Origin: JANXYW01 sp031400455
Lineage (GTDB): Bacteria > Chloroflexota > Dehalococcoidia > DSTF01 > JACRBR01
Length of the DNA: 64,000 nucleotides
Assembly (NCBI GenBank): GCA_031400455.1
Contig: JANNPX010000028.1
Coordinates: 45,368-109,367, forward strand
Direction: 5' to 3'
The notes below the pieces were generated by a model. It saw only the letters and a program-made list of their open reading frames with translations, was not told the DNA's origin and did not search any database. Positions within the stretch are counted from its first letter, which is position 1, and every line of letters starts with the position of its first letter. The position numbers were made by a program, and so were the translations under genes. Below are positions 16,518 through 24,650 of this stretch, piece by piece.

Positions 16518-17510
16518 ATGGAGTACGTACAGACCGTCCTGGTGCAGATTGCCGCGACGAAGCTCGCCGAGGCTACGGGGCCACAGGGGCTCCTGACGGC
16601 GCTTGAGGCACACCGCGACTCCGCCGCCGGGCAGCGGGGCTTTCAGGGCTTGCGCGTGACGCGCACGGCCAACCCCGAGGGGAACATCCTCGTCGTCGCG
16701 GAGACGCGCTGGGCGAACAACAACGCCATGGCCGACTACTCGACGCTCAAGAACAACGTCGAAAGCATCATCAAGGACCACGAGAGTGAGACGGTCGCCG
16801 GCAGCTTGCAGGTTCACCGGATGGAGTCGCTCAAGAGCGAGTCTGCTGACGCACCGAACCGCATCTACGACCGGCTTGCGCTGGCGCTGCTGATACCAAT
16901 CGGCGTGCTGGCCTTCGCGCTCCTCTGCATTTACGGGCTCTCCCGCATCTACCTGGCGCTTCCCGCGGCCGCCGCGACACCGCTGGCCGCCGGCATCGCG
17001 CTCGGAGTCCTCGGCATCTCCGCCTACTTCTCCAGCAACCCGTCGGCGCCTCGCTGGCAGATTCTCGGCGTGGTCGCCATCGCCGTAGGGACGCTGGCCA
17101 TCGGCGGAACGGCAGCCGCCATCTACGATGAGGAACACAAGGAAGTCCACTCCGCTGAGACGCCCGTGGCGACCGCTCCAGCGGGAGGCACGCCAGTGGC
17201 GCCGGGAGCCGTCGAGATCGACATGGAAGACAATGTCTTCACGACTCCAGACATCACCGTGAAGTCGGGCAGCACCATCCCCATTCGCAACAAGGGTGCC
17301 GGCACACACAACGTCCACGTCGCCGATGCATCGGGCGCCTATTCGGCGGCGATCTGCAAGCCCTCGGGGCCTGACCCTTGCTCCAGCCCGGCTGCGATGT
17401 CGGGCGGTGCTGACGGCACGATCGCGATCAACCTCCCCGCCGGCACCTACGACTTCCGCTGTGACTTCCACATCGCCGAAAAGATGTTCGGGAAGCTCAC
17501 GGTCGAGTAG
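16518..17510 (+). CDS. Membrane protein fusing an ABM-like domain to a cupredoxin
   Basis: A 330-residue fusion. Residues 1-110 look like an antibiotic-biosynthesis-monooxygenase-type alpha/beta barrel (ALEAHRDSAAGQRGFQGLRV, ILVVAETRW). Three membrane helices follow (about 117-215). The external C-terminal domain (225-330) is a plastocyanin-like cupredoxin whose four type-1 copper ligands can all be seen: His264, Cys315, His318 and Met323. The frame is open from an ATG at 16440, but the ATG at 16518 gives a natural domain start and has AGGTGAG upstream. A strong terminator follows. It could be an electron carrier or copper relay near the convergent oxidase operon. Confidence 0.75.
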   Translation: MEYVQTVLVQIAATKLAEATGPQGLLTALEAHRDSAAGQRGFQGLRVTRTANPEGNILVVAETRWANNNAMADYSTLKNNVESIIKDHESETVAGSLQVHRMESLKSESADAPNRIYDRLALALLIPIGVLAFALLCIYGLSRIYLALPAAAATPLAAGIALGVLGISAYFSSNPSAPRWQILGVVAIAVGTLAIGGTAAAIYDEEHKEVHSAETPVATAPAGGTPVAPGAVEIDMEDNVFTTPDITVKSGSTIPIRNKGAGTHNVHVADASGAYSAAICKPSGPDPCSSPAAMSGGADGTIAINLPAGTYDFRCDFHIAEKMFGKLTVE

Positions 17511-17526
17511 CTCTCGCTGGAATTCG

Positions 17527-17553
17527 AAGGGGCGGCTGATGCCGCCCCTTCTT
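17527..17553 (+). terminator. Hairpin terminator after the cupredoxin gene
   Basis: Perfect 10-bp stem AAGGGGCGGC/GCCGCCCCTT with loop TGAT, followed by CTT, 17 bp past the stop codon. It probably ends the ABC-lipoprotein-cupredoxin transcript. Confidence 0.75.
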
Positions 17554-17897
17554 CATGACTGAAGCCCACGCGGACGGAAAAGCCTGCCGCCAGCGTCAGG
17601 TCGCGCAACCCTAAGGCCGCCGTCCTGAGCCAGTGGCCGTGCCATCCACCACCCGCCCGCTTCGGGTGAGCAGACCTGAAGGCGCGATACACCTAGGTCC
17701 CTCACCGTTGCCCGTCGGGAGCACCCACCGGTCGGAACCCGTGATGCGGTCGCGGACCAAGATGTGCGCGCCCAGACAGCAGGCTCGTCCCGCTCTCGCG
17801 TCAGAATCACCGTTCGCTGACCTTCGGCGGTGACACTCGATGGACGCGCCCTCAGCGCGGTTGGTCGCGGGCGAACGCCCCACCGGCGCCCAGAAGG
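17554..17897. other. Gene-free convergent intergenic region
   Basis: About 340 bp between the terminator and the ctaG stop. Short ORFs exist on both strands but lack ribosome sites and recognisable sequence. Several GC-rich inverted repeats could fold (for example CACCCGCCCGCTTCGGGTGAG near 17648-17668). I could not assign it to a known RNA family. Confidence 0.4.
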
Positions 17898-18785
17898 CTA
17901 CTTCTGCCCACCGACGGATGTCAGGCCGAGCTGAGACAGCTCTTCCTCGACATCGCCCCAGTGCGGCTCCTGGTCGTCCGCTTGCTCGCGTGCGTACCAC
18001 TTAAAGAACACGCTAGCGATGAGGCCCCAGTAGATGAGGCTACCCATCAGCTTCATCAATCCACCGGCGAGCTGTTGATCCTCTACTGCCGTGAGGGTCC
18101 ACATCCTCGGAGCGCGCGCATAGAACGAATAGACGGCGCTGTCGGCGAAGCTGACGAACGCGGCGATGACGGTGGGCACAATCGACTGGACGAACAGGTA
18201 CGCCATCTGGAGCGGAGCGGAGATGGCCGGAAGTTCCGGCACATTGCTGAGAATGGGCCACCACATGATCATCGCCGATACGACAAGCGCCGCGTGCACC
18301 GTGAAGTGGAACCAGTGGTTGTTCAGGGAGTAGTCCACCGTGGCGGGGAGGTGCGTCAGAACAGTGACGGCATTGAACAGCGTGAATGCCACGACAGGAT
18401 GCACGAGTTTTCGGGCCACCGGCATGATTCCAGGCGGACGGAGCAATGTCTGCCAGATCCACGCCGGGATTCCGGCCAACAACAGAGGGGCCGCCACGAC
18501 CGTGAACACCGTGTGCTGCACCATGTGGGCACTGAGCAGGTATTGCTCGCTAATCTCGTGAACAGGAGTGCCTGCGACGAGGTAGATGGCCAGCACGCCT
18601 GCGCTGAACATCAGCACCTGGCTACGACGTACGCGACCCGCATCCGAGAGCGTGCTCCGAAGCTGAGTAACGGCGTAGAGATACGCCCCCTCCACGAAGA
18701 TGCAGAGCAGGATGACGTCCGGATGGAGACTCCAGTGGAACTGGTAGGGGCCCGTAGCGATGTGGAGGAGCGAGAGTGCGAGCAT
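17898..18785 (-). CDS. ctaG: Cytochrome c oxidase assembly factor CtaG
   Basis: A 295-residue membrane protein of the Bacillus CtaG (caa3_CtaG) family, needed for copper loading or assembly of subunit I. About seven membrane helices are visible; family hallmarks are the histidine-rich N-terminal FHWSLHPDVILL, HMVQHTVFTVVAAPLLLAG in the middle and PQ-rich helix ends, plus a charged cytoplasmic C-terminus with QADDQEPHWGDVEEEL. It is the last gene of the ctaC-D-E-small-F-G run, 53 bp after ctaF. This CtaG is unrelated to the mitochondrial Cox11 family that shares the name. Confidence 0.9.
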   Translation of the reverse strand: MLALSLLHIATGPYQFHWSLHPDVILLCIFVEGAYLYAVTQLRSTLSDAGRVRRSQVLMFSAGVLAIYLVAGTPVHEISEQYLLSAHMVQHTVFTVVAAPLLLAGIPAWIWQTLLRPPGIMPVARKLVHPVVAFTLFNAVTVLTHLPATVDYSLNNHWFHFTVHAALVVSAMIMWWPILSNVPELPAISAPLQMAYLFVQSIVPTVIAAFVSFADSAVYSFYARAPRMWTLTAVEDQQLAGGLMKLMGSLIYWGLIASVFFKWYAREQADDQEPHWGDVEEELSQLGLTSVGGQK

Positions 18786-18838
18786 TTGGCGTATGTCCCC
18801 TCGAACCGTGGGCTGGCGCCCAGGGGGTCGTGGCGGCC

Positions 18839-19240
18839 TTAGACGAGGTTACCGCCCAGCGTCACCAGCACGACGGCGAAGATTGACGCTGCGAGTACCA
18901 ATCCCGTCACGAAGGCGGTAGTGAAGACGCGGCTGTCGAACTTGAGGTGCATGAACCACATCACGACGGCGATGAATTTGACGGCGGACAGCGCGAGAAG
19001 CATGAGGATGAACACGGTGCGCGGTATGTCGAAATAGTAGATAACTACCTCGATGGCGGTGAGTACGCCAAGGAAGAGTCCGATCTTGATGTACTCGGCT
19101 TCATCCGGGTGGCCGCTGTGCACGACGACTGGCTTGCCGCCCTCCGGCGCCAGAAGGGCAGCCGCGGCGATGAAGAGGCCGAACAGGCCGACGAGCACGA
19201 GCGGCAGGCCTACCAGAAGCGAAGGGTCTTCAAAGAACAT
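18839..19240 (-). CDS. ctaF: Cytochrome c oxidase subunit IV
   Basis: A 133-residue prokaryotic subunit IV (COX4_pro type). The N-terminal 30 residues form one hydrophobic segment (MFFEDPSLLVGLPLVLVGLF), then HPDEAEYIKIGLFLGVLTAIEV begins the conserved three-helix core with AVKFIAVVMWFMHLKFD, the family's most recognisable stretch. The N-terminal helix is extra compared with typical 95-110 residue subunits and is copied in the 37-residue ORF just upstream (19250-19363). It lies 9 bp after that ORF in the oxidase operon. Confidence 0.88.
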   Translation of the reverse strand: MFFEDPSLLVGLPLVLVGLFGLFIAAAALLAPEGGKPVVVHSGHPDEAEYIKIGLFLGVLTAIEVVIYYFDIPRTVFILMLLALSAVKFIAVVMWFMHLKFDSRVFTTAFVTGLVLAASIFAVVLVTLGGNLV

Positions 19241-19249
19241 GCGGGTCTC

Positions 19250-19363
19250 CTACGAGGGCTTGATCCAGTAGCTGACGAACGCACCGAAGGCCAATGCGAC
19301 ACCGCCGATCCCGAGAACGAGCATCGGGAGGCCGACGAGCAACTCTGGATCTTCGAAGAACAT
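19250..19363 (-). CDS. 37-residue membrane protein in the oxidase operon
   Basis: A short ORF with ATG at 19363, GGGAAAGAG ribosome site, 8-bp spacing from ctaE and 9-bp spacing to ctaF. It encodes a single membrane helix. The first 14 residues, MFFEDPELLVGLPM, differ from the first 14 of CtaF by two substitutions, so it probably arose by partial duplication of ctaF or both inherited one anchor. The tight spacing and good ribosome site argue that it is translated. It may be a small structural subunit of the oxidase, like CcoQ- or CtaH-type peptides, but no homologue can be named. Confidence 0.65.
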   Translation of the reverse strand: MFFEDPELLVGLPMLVLGIGGVALAFGAFVSYWIKPS

Positions 19364-19371
19364 CTCTTTCC

Positions 19372-19983
19372 CTATGCTCCCGGCTGCACGAGGTAGATCA
19401 GCGTGAAGATGATAATCCACACGATATCGACGAAGTGCCAGTACAAACCCAAGAGTTCGACGTTGAGCGCGCTTTCCTCTGTGATCTTCCACCTGAATGA
19501 TGCAGCCCACATCGACAATAGCATCAGCACGCCGACCGTCACGTGAGCGCCGTGGAATCCGGTCAGCACGAAGAACGTCGTACCGAACATATTGGTCTCG
19601 AGGGTGAGACCTTCGCGGTAGAACTCGGTGAACTCGAACGCCTGGCCCCCCAGGAAGATGACACCAAGCAGCGACGTCGCCAGCAACCAGATGCGCATCC
19701 GGCGAATGTCGCCTTTCTGGATCGCGGCCAACGCCAGCACCATGGTGACACTGCTCATCAGCAGCACGAACGAACTGGCGGACGTGAACGGGATGTCGAA
19801 CAGGTCCTCCGGGTAGGGCCCGGTGATGTTTCGGTTGCGGTAGAGCAAGTAGGTGGAGATGAATCCGCCGAAGAACAGGCACTCGGAGCCCAGGAAGAGC
19901 CACATCAGGAGCTTCCGGTTGTCGAGGCCGGTGTTCGTCTCCAGGTGCGCGTTCGGCGCTGCGACTGCGTGTGCCACGTCCAA
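19372..19983 (-). CDS. ctaE: Cytochrome c oxidase subunit III
   Basis: A 203-residue subunit III with five predicted helices, the short form found with caa3/aa3 oxidases. Hallmarks are KLLMWLFLGSECLFFGGF at the start, LGVIFLGGQAFEF in the middle, and GFHGAHVTVG followed by LYWHFVDIVWI at the end. The start is a TTG at 19983, close to AAAGGAACG; a GTG at 19977 has better spacing from the ribosome site and would remove two residues. Its stop is 8 bp before the 37-residue ORF. Confidence 0.92.
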   Translation of the reverse strand: MDVAHAVAAPNAHLETNTGLDNRKLLMWLFLGSECLFFGGFISTYLLYRNRNITGPYPEDLFDIPFTSASSFVLLMSSVTMVLALAAIQKGDIRRMRIWLLATSLLGVIFLGGQAFEFTEFYREGLTLETNMFGTTFFVLTGFHGAHVTVGVLMLLSMWAASFRWKITEESALNVELLGLYWHFVDIVWIIIFTLIYLVQPGA

Positions 19984-20021
19984 CGTTCCTTTCGCCGGCC
20001 CGACGGGGGCCTGCGCTCCTG

Positions 20022-21941
20022 CTAGTCCTCCGTCGCCGGCTCGAGCACCCAGAGGTACAGTCCGACCACGAGTACCGCTGCACCGACGGCGACCAGCGCT
20101 GCGTCGTAGATGAGGCCCAGCCCAATGATCGGCATGCCGGCGGCGGCGATCAGCGGCATGTATGAGGGCGATGGCAGGTGAATGCCATGGCCATCGCCGT
20201 GCCCATCAGACGCGGCGTGATCCGATGCGCCTGCGGGGACCGGTACCGGCTTGCCTTGCGCATCCTCGGCGTACTTCCGGTGCCAGAAGTCATCGAGGGC
20301 GTGCACTTGCGGGATCTCAGCGAAGTTGTACGGCGGCGGCGGTGACGGGATGGTCCACTCGAGCGTGCGAGCGTCCCACGGGTCATCTCCGGCGATCTCG
20401 CCCTTACGCACGCTGATGATGACGTTGTAGATGAAGATGAGGATCGATACGGCGATGGTGAAGGCGCCGATCGTCGCGAGGAGGTTCCAGAAGTTCCAGC
20501 CATAGTCGTCCGGATAGGACTCGATGCGGCGAGGCATGCCGAGCAGACCGAGCACCATCATCGGCTGGAACGTGAGGTTGAAGCCGATGAACATCAGCCA
20601 GAAGTGGAGCTTACCCCACGCCTCGCTGAGCATGCGGCCGGTGAACTTGGGGAACCAGTAGTAGATGCCGGCGAAGAGCCCGAACATCGCGCCGCCGAAC
20701 AGCACCTGGTGGAAGTGCGCGACGATGTAATAGGTGTCTTGCTGCTGGTAGTCCGACGGCACGATCGAGTGTGTGACGCCGGTCAGGCCACCGATGGTGA
20801 ACATGGCGATGAAGCCGATGGAGAAGTAGAGCGGCGTCTTGAAGCTGATCGAGCCGCCCCAGAGCGTAGCCATCCAGTTGAAGATCTTCACGCCGGTCGG
20901 GATCGAGATCATGATCGTCGTGATGCCGAATGCGGAGTTCGCCACGGAGCCGAGGCCCGTCGTGTACATGTGATGAGCCCATACGCCCCAGCTCATAAAG
21001 CCGATGGCGACGCCCGAGAACACAACGAACGGATAGCCGAATAGCGGCTTGCGCGAGAACGTCGGCAGGACTTCGGAGACGATGCCCATGGCGGGCAAGA
21101 TGAGGATGTAGACCTCCGGGTGTCCGAAGAGCCAGAACATGTGCTGCCAGAGGAGCGGGGTGCCGCCCTTCGCCGCGTTGAAGAAGTTTGCGTCGAAGAG
21201 CCGGTCGAACATCAACTCGAACAGCGCAACGGTGATCACGGGCATGGCGAAGATGATCAGGAACGACGTGACGAGCGTCATCCATACGAACAGCGGCATC
21301 TTGAACAGGCTCATGCCAGGCGCGCGCATGTTCAGAATCGTGACGATGAAGTTGAATCCGCCGGCCAGCGATGCGATACCCAGGATCTGGAGGCCGATGA
21401 GCCAGTAGTCCACGCCATTGCCAGGTGAGAACTTGGTCAGCGTGAGCGGCGCGTACCCGAACCAACCTGCGTCGGGCGCGCCGATCTCGCCGTGCAGAAT
21501 GTTTCCGCCCGTGAAGAAGCTCAGGTTCATAAAGAGCCCGCCGAAGAGGAAGACCCAGAAACTGAACGCGTTCATGCGCGGGAACGCCACATCGCGCGCG
21601 CCGATCATCAGCGGCACGAGCAGGTTGAAGAACGCGGCGCTCATCGGCATGACGACCAAGAAGACCATGGTCGTACCATGCATCGTGAAGATGCGGTTGT
21701 ACTGGTCAGGGCTGAGGAAGTCGTTCTCGGGGCGCGCGAGCTGCACACGGATCAGCAGCGCCTCAAGTCCGCCGACGAGGAAGAAAAAGAACGATGTGAC
21801 GCCGTACATGATGCCGATGCGCTTGTGGTCGACGGTCGCCAGCCAGGACCAGATGCCCTTGTACGATCCGGCGGATTCGCGCGCGTCCTTGACGGCATCG
21901 GCCATCGTGACGCGCTTCGGGGTCAACGTCGCACCGGCCAT
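20022..21941 (-). CDS. ctaD: Cytochrome c oxidase subunit I
   Basis: Catalytic subunit: reduces O2 to water at heme a3-CuB and pumps protons. The 639 residues hold 12 core helices plus a C-terminal extension with two more (about 585-635) after a His-rich loop. Heme a and a3/CuB ligands are seen in HGTTMVF, FWLFGHPEVYILILP (CuB His, E and cross-linked Tyr of the A1 class), VWAHHMYTTG, and AHFHQVLFGG, where Q replaces the common Y between the two key histidines and the next residues. The D-channel Asp lies in GARDVAFPRMNAFSFW. It starts 3 bp after the ctaC stop. Confidence 0.96.
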   Translation of the reverse strand: MAGATLTPKRVTMADAVKDARESAGSYKGIWSWLATVDHKRIGIMYGVTSFFFFLVGGLEALLIRVQLARPENDFLSPDQYNRIFTMHGTTMVFLVVMPMSAAFFNLLVPLMIGARDVAFPRMNAFSFWVFLFGGLFMNLSFFTGGNILHGEIGAPDAGWFGYAPLTLTKFSPGNGVDYWLIGLQILGIASLAGGFNFIVTILNMRAPGMSLFKMPLFVWMTLVTSFLIIFAMPVITVALFELMFDRLFDANFFNAAKGGTPLLWQHMFWLFGHPEVYILILPAMGIVSEVLPTFSRKPLFGYPFVVFSGVAIGFMSWGVWAHHMYTTGLGSVANSAFGITTIMISIPTGVKIFNWMATLWGGSISFKTPLYFSIGFIAMFTIGGLTGVTHSIVPSDYQQQDTYYIVAHFHQVLFGGAMFGLFAGIYYWFPKFTGRMLSEAWGKLHFWLMFIGFNLTFQPMMVLGLLGMPRRIESYPDDYGWNFWNLLATIGAFTIAVSILIFIYNVIISVRKGEIAGDDPWDARTLEWTIPSPPPPYNFAEIPQVHALDDFWHRKYAEDAQGKPVPVPAGASDHAASDGHGDGHGIHLPSPSYMPLIAAAGMPIIGLGLIYDAALVAVGAAVLVVGLYLWVLEPATED

Positions 21942-21944
21942 GAC

Positions 21945-22748
21945 TCAGTCTCCCTGGAACGCGAATTCGGGCTGGCCGACGGGTTGCACGGCGACGAGAC
22001 TCGTCAGCCACGCATCGAAATCTTCCTGTGATTCCACGACGACCCGGAAACGCATGTTTGCGTGGCCCGTGCCGCAGAACTCGGCGCACTGTCCCTCGTA
22101 CGTACCAATCTCGTCGCCCTTGAGCCACATATGATTGGCTCGACCCGGGATCGAGTCCGTCTTACCCGCAAGCTTTGGAACCCAGAAGCTGTGGATCACG
22201 TCGACCGACGTCAGTTTGAGGGCAATAGTGCGGCCGATCGGGATATGCATCTCACCAATCAGGCTCCCGTTCGGGCCTTCGACTGGCGGTGCTTGGATCG
22301 TCGGGCCACCGTTCGGATCGGCGTACCCGAATCCCCATGAGAAGCGCTGGGCCGACACCTGAACCTCGAGTGAGTTCTTCGGCGTGCGGCCGAGGTCGAC
22401 GACCCCGCCGACGGTCGGCGCGATGAAGAGCGCGAGCAAGAGGATCGGCGCGATGGTCCAAGCGATTTCTAGCTGGTTGTTGCCGTGCGTTTGGACGGGC
22501 AGGCCGGCGTCGCCCTTCTTTCGGCGGAAGCGCCAAAGAATGTAAACGAGGCCGAACTCGACACCGATGAGAATGACGAGGGCGGGCCACATGGTGAGAA
22601 GGAAGATGTTCTTCTGGTCTTTGGCGACCTCTCCGGTGGGGGCGAAGGTGTTCTGGGGGCTGGAGAAGATCTCGCAGCCGGAGAAGACGAACACGCCGCC
22701 CACGAGCATCGCCAAGATGAGCAGGCGGGAAACGGTAATCCTTCGCAC
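21945..22748 (-). CDS. ctaC: Cytochrome c oxidase subunit II
   Basis: Carries the CuA centre that accepts electrons from cytochrome c. The 267 residues open with a lipoprotein signal (LLILAMLVGGVFVFSGC), then two membrane helices (about 47-70 and 92-115) and a cupredoxin domain. CuA ligands are complete: His in DVIHSFWVP and the QCAEFCGTGHANM loop supplying two Cys, a His and a Met. No CXXCH follows, so this is an aa3-type rather than heme-c-bearing caa3 subunit II. Start is GTG with GTGAGGT upstream. First gene of the operon, preceded by a good promoter. Confidence 0.95.
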   Translation of the reverse strand: MRRITVSRLLILAMLVGGVFVFSGCEIFSSPQNTFAPTGEVAKDQKNIFLLTMWPALVILIGVEFGLVYILWRFRRKKGDAGLPVQTHGNNQLEIAWTIAPILLLALFIAPTVGGVVDLGRTPKNSLEVQVSAQRFSWGFGYADPNGGPTIQAPPVEGPNGSLIGEMHIPIGRTIALKLTSVDVIHSFWVPKLAGKTDSIPGRANHMWLKGDEIGTYEGQCAEFCGTGHANMRFRVVVESQEDFDAWLTSLVAVQPVGQPEFAFQGD

Positions 22749-22834
22749 GCTACCTCACCCTGCTTAACGGCGCGGGGCCGCTCCGATGGGAGGGACCGTT
22801 CGCACGCCCGTTCCGAAAGCCGACCGCCGGGGGG

Positions 22835-22863
22835 ATTATCCCGCCGGGCGCAGCTTCGGTCAA
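22835..22863 (-). promoter_or_regulatory. Promoter of the cta oxidase operon
   Basis: TTGACC (22858-22863) and GATAAT (22835-22840) with a 17-bp spacer on the minus strand, about 85 bp before ctaC. Five of six matches in each hexamer to the sigma-70 consensus. Confidence 0.7.
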
Positions 22864-22979
22864 GCTTGTGTGAATGATCCCACAATTGGGGTTGCCGGAA
22901 CCGTAGATTTCACGGACTTGGCAGATTGGTTGGGCGGGAACGATCCCCTAACTCCGGGCCAGGCCGCATCATGCCCGAG

Positions 22980-23112
22980 CCGCGTGCGAAGCGCCACATT
23001 TCCACAACTGTACGACTCCGGACGCGAGTTTCACTCGGCGGAGGAGGCGGCTGCGTTGCTCGGCGCTTCCGTCGAGACGGCGTACAAGACGCTCGTGGTG
23101 CTCGCGATGCGT
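22980..23112 (+). pseudogene. Relic of a YbaK-type deacylase gene
   Basis: The plus strand encodes a fragment (YDSGREFHSAEEAAALLGAS then VETAYKTLVV) that matches residues about 22-55 of the intact gene at 28803-29300 at protein and DNA level (about nine bases in ten over a 71-bp core by eye). Before it there is no start or ribosome site, and after it the similarity ends at the livF stop. It fills most of the 367-bp gap between ctaC and livF, which otherwise holds only the oxidase promoter. It is a truncated duplicate. Confidence 0.8.
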
Positions 23113-23115
23113 GCG

Positions 23116-23868
23116 CTACGATTCGCCGAGATACGTCTTGCGCACCAAGTCGCTCGCCCGTAGTTCGGCCGCGGCGGCCTCTAGCGCGACCGCACCGGAC
23201 TCGAGGACGTAGCCGCGGTGCGCGACTTGCAACGCCATCGCGGCATTCTGCTCCACGAGCAGAATCGTCGTGCCACCGCTGTTGATCCCGAGAATGGTCC
23301 GGAAGATCGTCTCGACGAGCACCGGGGACAATCCCATCGAGGGCTCATCGAGCAGCAGCAGGCGCGGCCGCGCCATCAGCGCGCGCCCGATGGCGAGCAT
23401 CTGCTGCTCGCCTCCCGAAAGGGTTCCTCCGTCCTGCTTGGTTCGCTCGCGCAGGCGCGGGAACAGCGTGAGCACGCGCTCGAGGTCTTCGTCGATCTCG
23501 GCACGATGGTTTCGTTGAAATGCGCCCAGCCGGAGGTTCTCCAGCACGGACAGCCGCCCGAAGATGGCGCGGCCCTCCGGCGCATGGGAGATGCCGCGCG
23601 AGACGATGGTATGCGGGGCCACATGATCGATGCGGCGCCCTTCAAAGAGGATCTCGCCCGTACGCGGCCGCAGCAACCCGGAAATAGCACGCAGGGTTGT
23701 GGATTTTCCGGCGCCATTCGCCCCGATCAGAGCGACGATCTCGCCGGTATCGACATGTAACGAAATCCCTTTAATCGCCATGATCTGGCCGTAGCCGGCG
23801 ACGACAGCATCCAGTCGGAGGTGTGCGGACGGCGGCGAAACACCGGCGGCGGTTCGATCTGCGTTCAT
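23116..23868 (-). CDS. livF: Branched-chain amino acid ABC transporter ATPase LivF
   Basis: One of two ATPases of a HAAT-type importer. The 250 residues have Walker A GANGAGKSTT, the LivF-type SHAPEGRAIFGRLSVLENLR after the Q-loop, signature LSGGEQQMLAIGRALM, Walker B LLLLDEPSMGLSP and the H-switch region. It overlaps the livG stop by four bases. Last gene of livK-H-M-G-F. Amide or short-chain compounds such as urea are also carried by this family, so leucine/isoleucine/valine is the default, not proven, substrate. Confidence 0.93.
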   Translation of the reverse strand: MNADRTAAGVSPPSAHLRLDAVVAGYGQIMAIKGISLHVDTGEIVALIGANGAGKSTTLRAISGLLRPRTGEILFEGRRIDHVAPHTIVSRGISHAPEGRAIFGRLSVLENLRLGAFQRNHRAEIDEDLERVLTLFPRLRERTKQDGGTLSGGEQQMLAIGRALMARPRLLLLDEPSMGLSPVLVETIFRTILGINSGGTTILLVEQNAAMALQVAHRGYVLESGAVALEAAAAELRASDLVRKTYLGES

Positions 23869-24650
23869 TCGGGCCTCTCACCGAGCAGCGCGCCGGTACC
23901 GAGATACGCTTCGATGACTCGCTGGTCGCGCTGGACTTCCGCCGGCTGTCCTTCACTGATTTTCTCGCCATGATCGAGGACGGTGATGTATTCGCAGACG
24001 GTCATCACCACGCGCATCTGATGCTCAATGAGCACGATGGTCATCTTCAGATCGTCTCGCAGTTGGCGGATCAGCCGCATCATGTCGATGCTCTCGCCGG
24101 GGTTCATGCCCGCCGTAGGCTCGTCCAGCAGCAACAGGCGCGGACGTACCGCCAGAGCCCGCGCGATCTCAAGCCGGCGCTGCTCGCCGTACGCCAAGTT
24201 CCGCGCCAGTTCGTTTTCGCGTCGCGCCAGTCCGACGAAACCTAAGGTGTCGACGGCGGCTTGCAGGGCGCGTTTCTCCTGCGCCAACGTGCCCGGAAGC
24301 CGCAAGATCGCCGTCGCGATATTTGTACTGAGATGGAGGTGTCCGCCAACCAGCACGTTTTCCACGGCGGTCATGTTCGAGAATAGCCGGATGTTCTGGA
24401 ACGTTCGGCTGATGCCGGCGGCCGCGACGCGATGCAGCGGCAGCCCGTCGACCCGCTTGTTCTCGAACCAGATCTCGCCGGACGTCGGCTTGTAGAAACC
24501 GGTAAGTAAATTGAAGAGGGTCGTCTTGCCCGCCCCGTTCGGCCCGATGACGCCGACGATCGTCTCCGGTTCCACCTCCATGCTGACGTCGTTCAGCGCT
24601 ATCAGCCCTTCGAACGCGCGCGATACATGTCGGACGGATAGGATTGCCAT
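23865..24650 (-). CDS. livG: Branched-chain amino acid ABC transporter ATPase LivG
   Basis: The second ATPase of the importer, 261 residues. Walker A GPNGAGKTTLFNLLTGFYKP, the LivG-specific RTFQNIRLFSNMTAVENVLVG, signature YGEQRRLEIARALAVRP (LAYGEQ in place of LSGGQ, normal for LivG), Walker B LLLLDEPTAGMNP and IVLIEHQMRVVM are all present. It begins directly after the livM stop. Confidence 0.93.
   Translation of the reverse strand: MAILSVRHVSRAFEGLIALNDVSMEVEPETIVGVIGPNGAGKTTLFNLLTGFYKPTSGEIWFENKRVDGLPLHRVAAAGISRTFQNIRLFSNMTAVENVLVGGHLHLSTNIATAILRLPGTLAQEKRALQAAVDTLGFVGLARRENELARNLAYGEQRRLEIARALAVRPRLLLLDEPTAGMNPGESIDMMRLIRQLRDDLKMTIVLIEHQMRVVMTVCEYITVLDHGEKISEGQPAEVQRDQRVIEAYLGTGALLGERPE

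Noticed and set aside
17611..17800. Minus-strand resemblance to a cobalamin riboswitch (GGCCACTGG near 17635)
   Set aside because: The B12 box and the GGTGxAAxTCC core do not follow at the right distance, and the position is downstream of genes on both strands.
19364..20125. A long minus-strand open frame ending in the 37-residue oxidase peptide
   Set aside because: The upstream part is Arg-rich shadow of ctaE and ctaD; only the last 37 codons have a ribosome site and a membrane helix.
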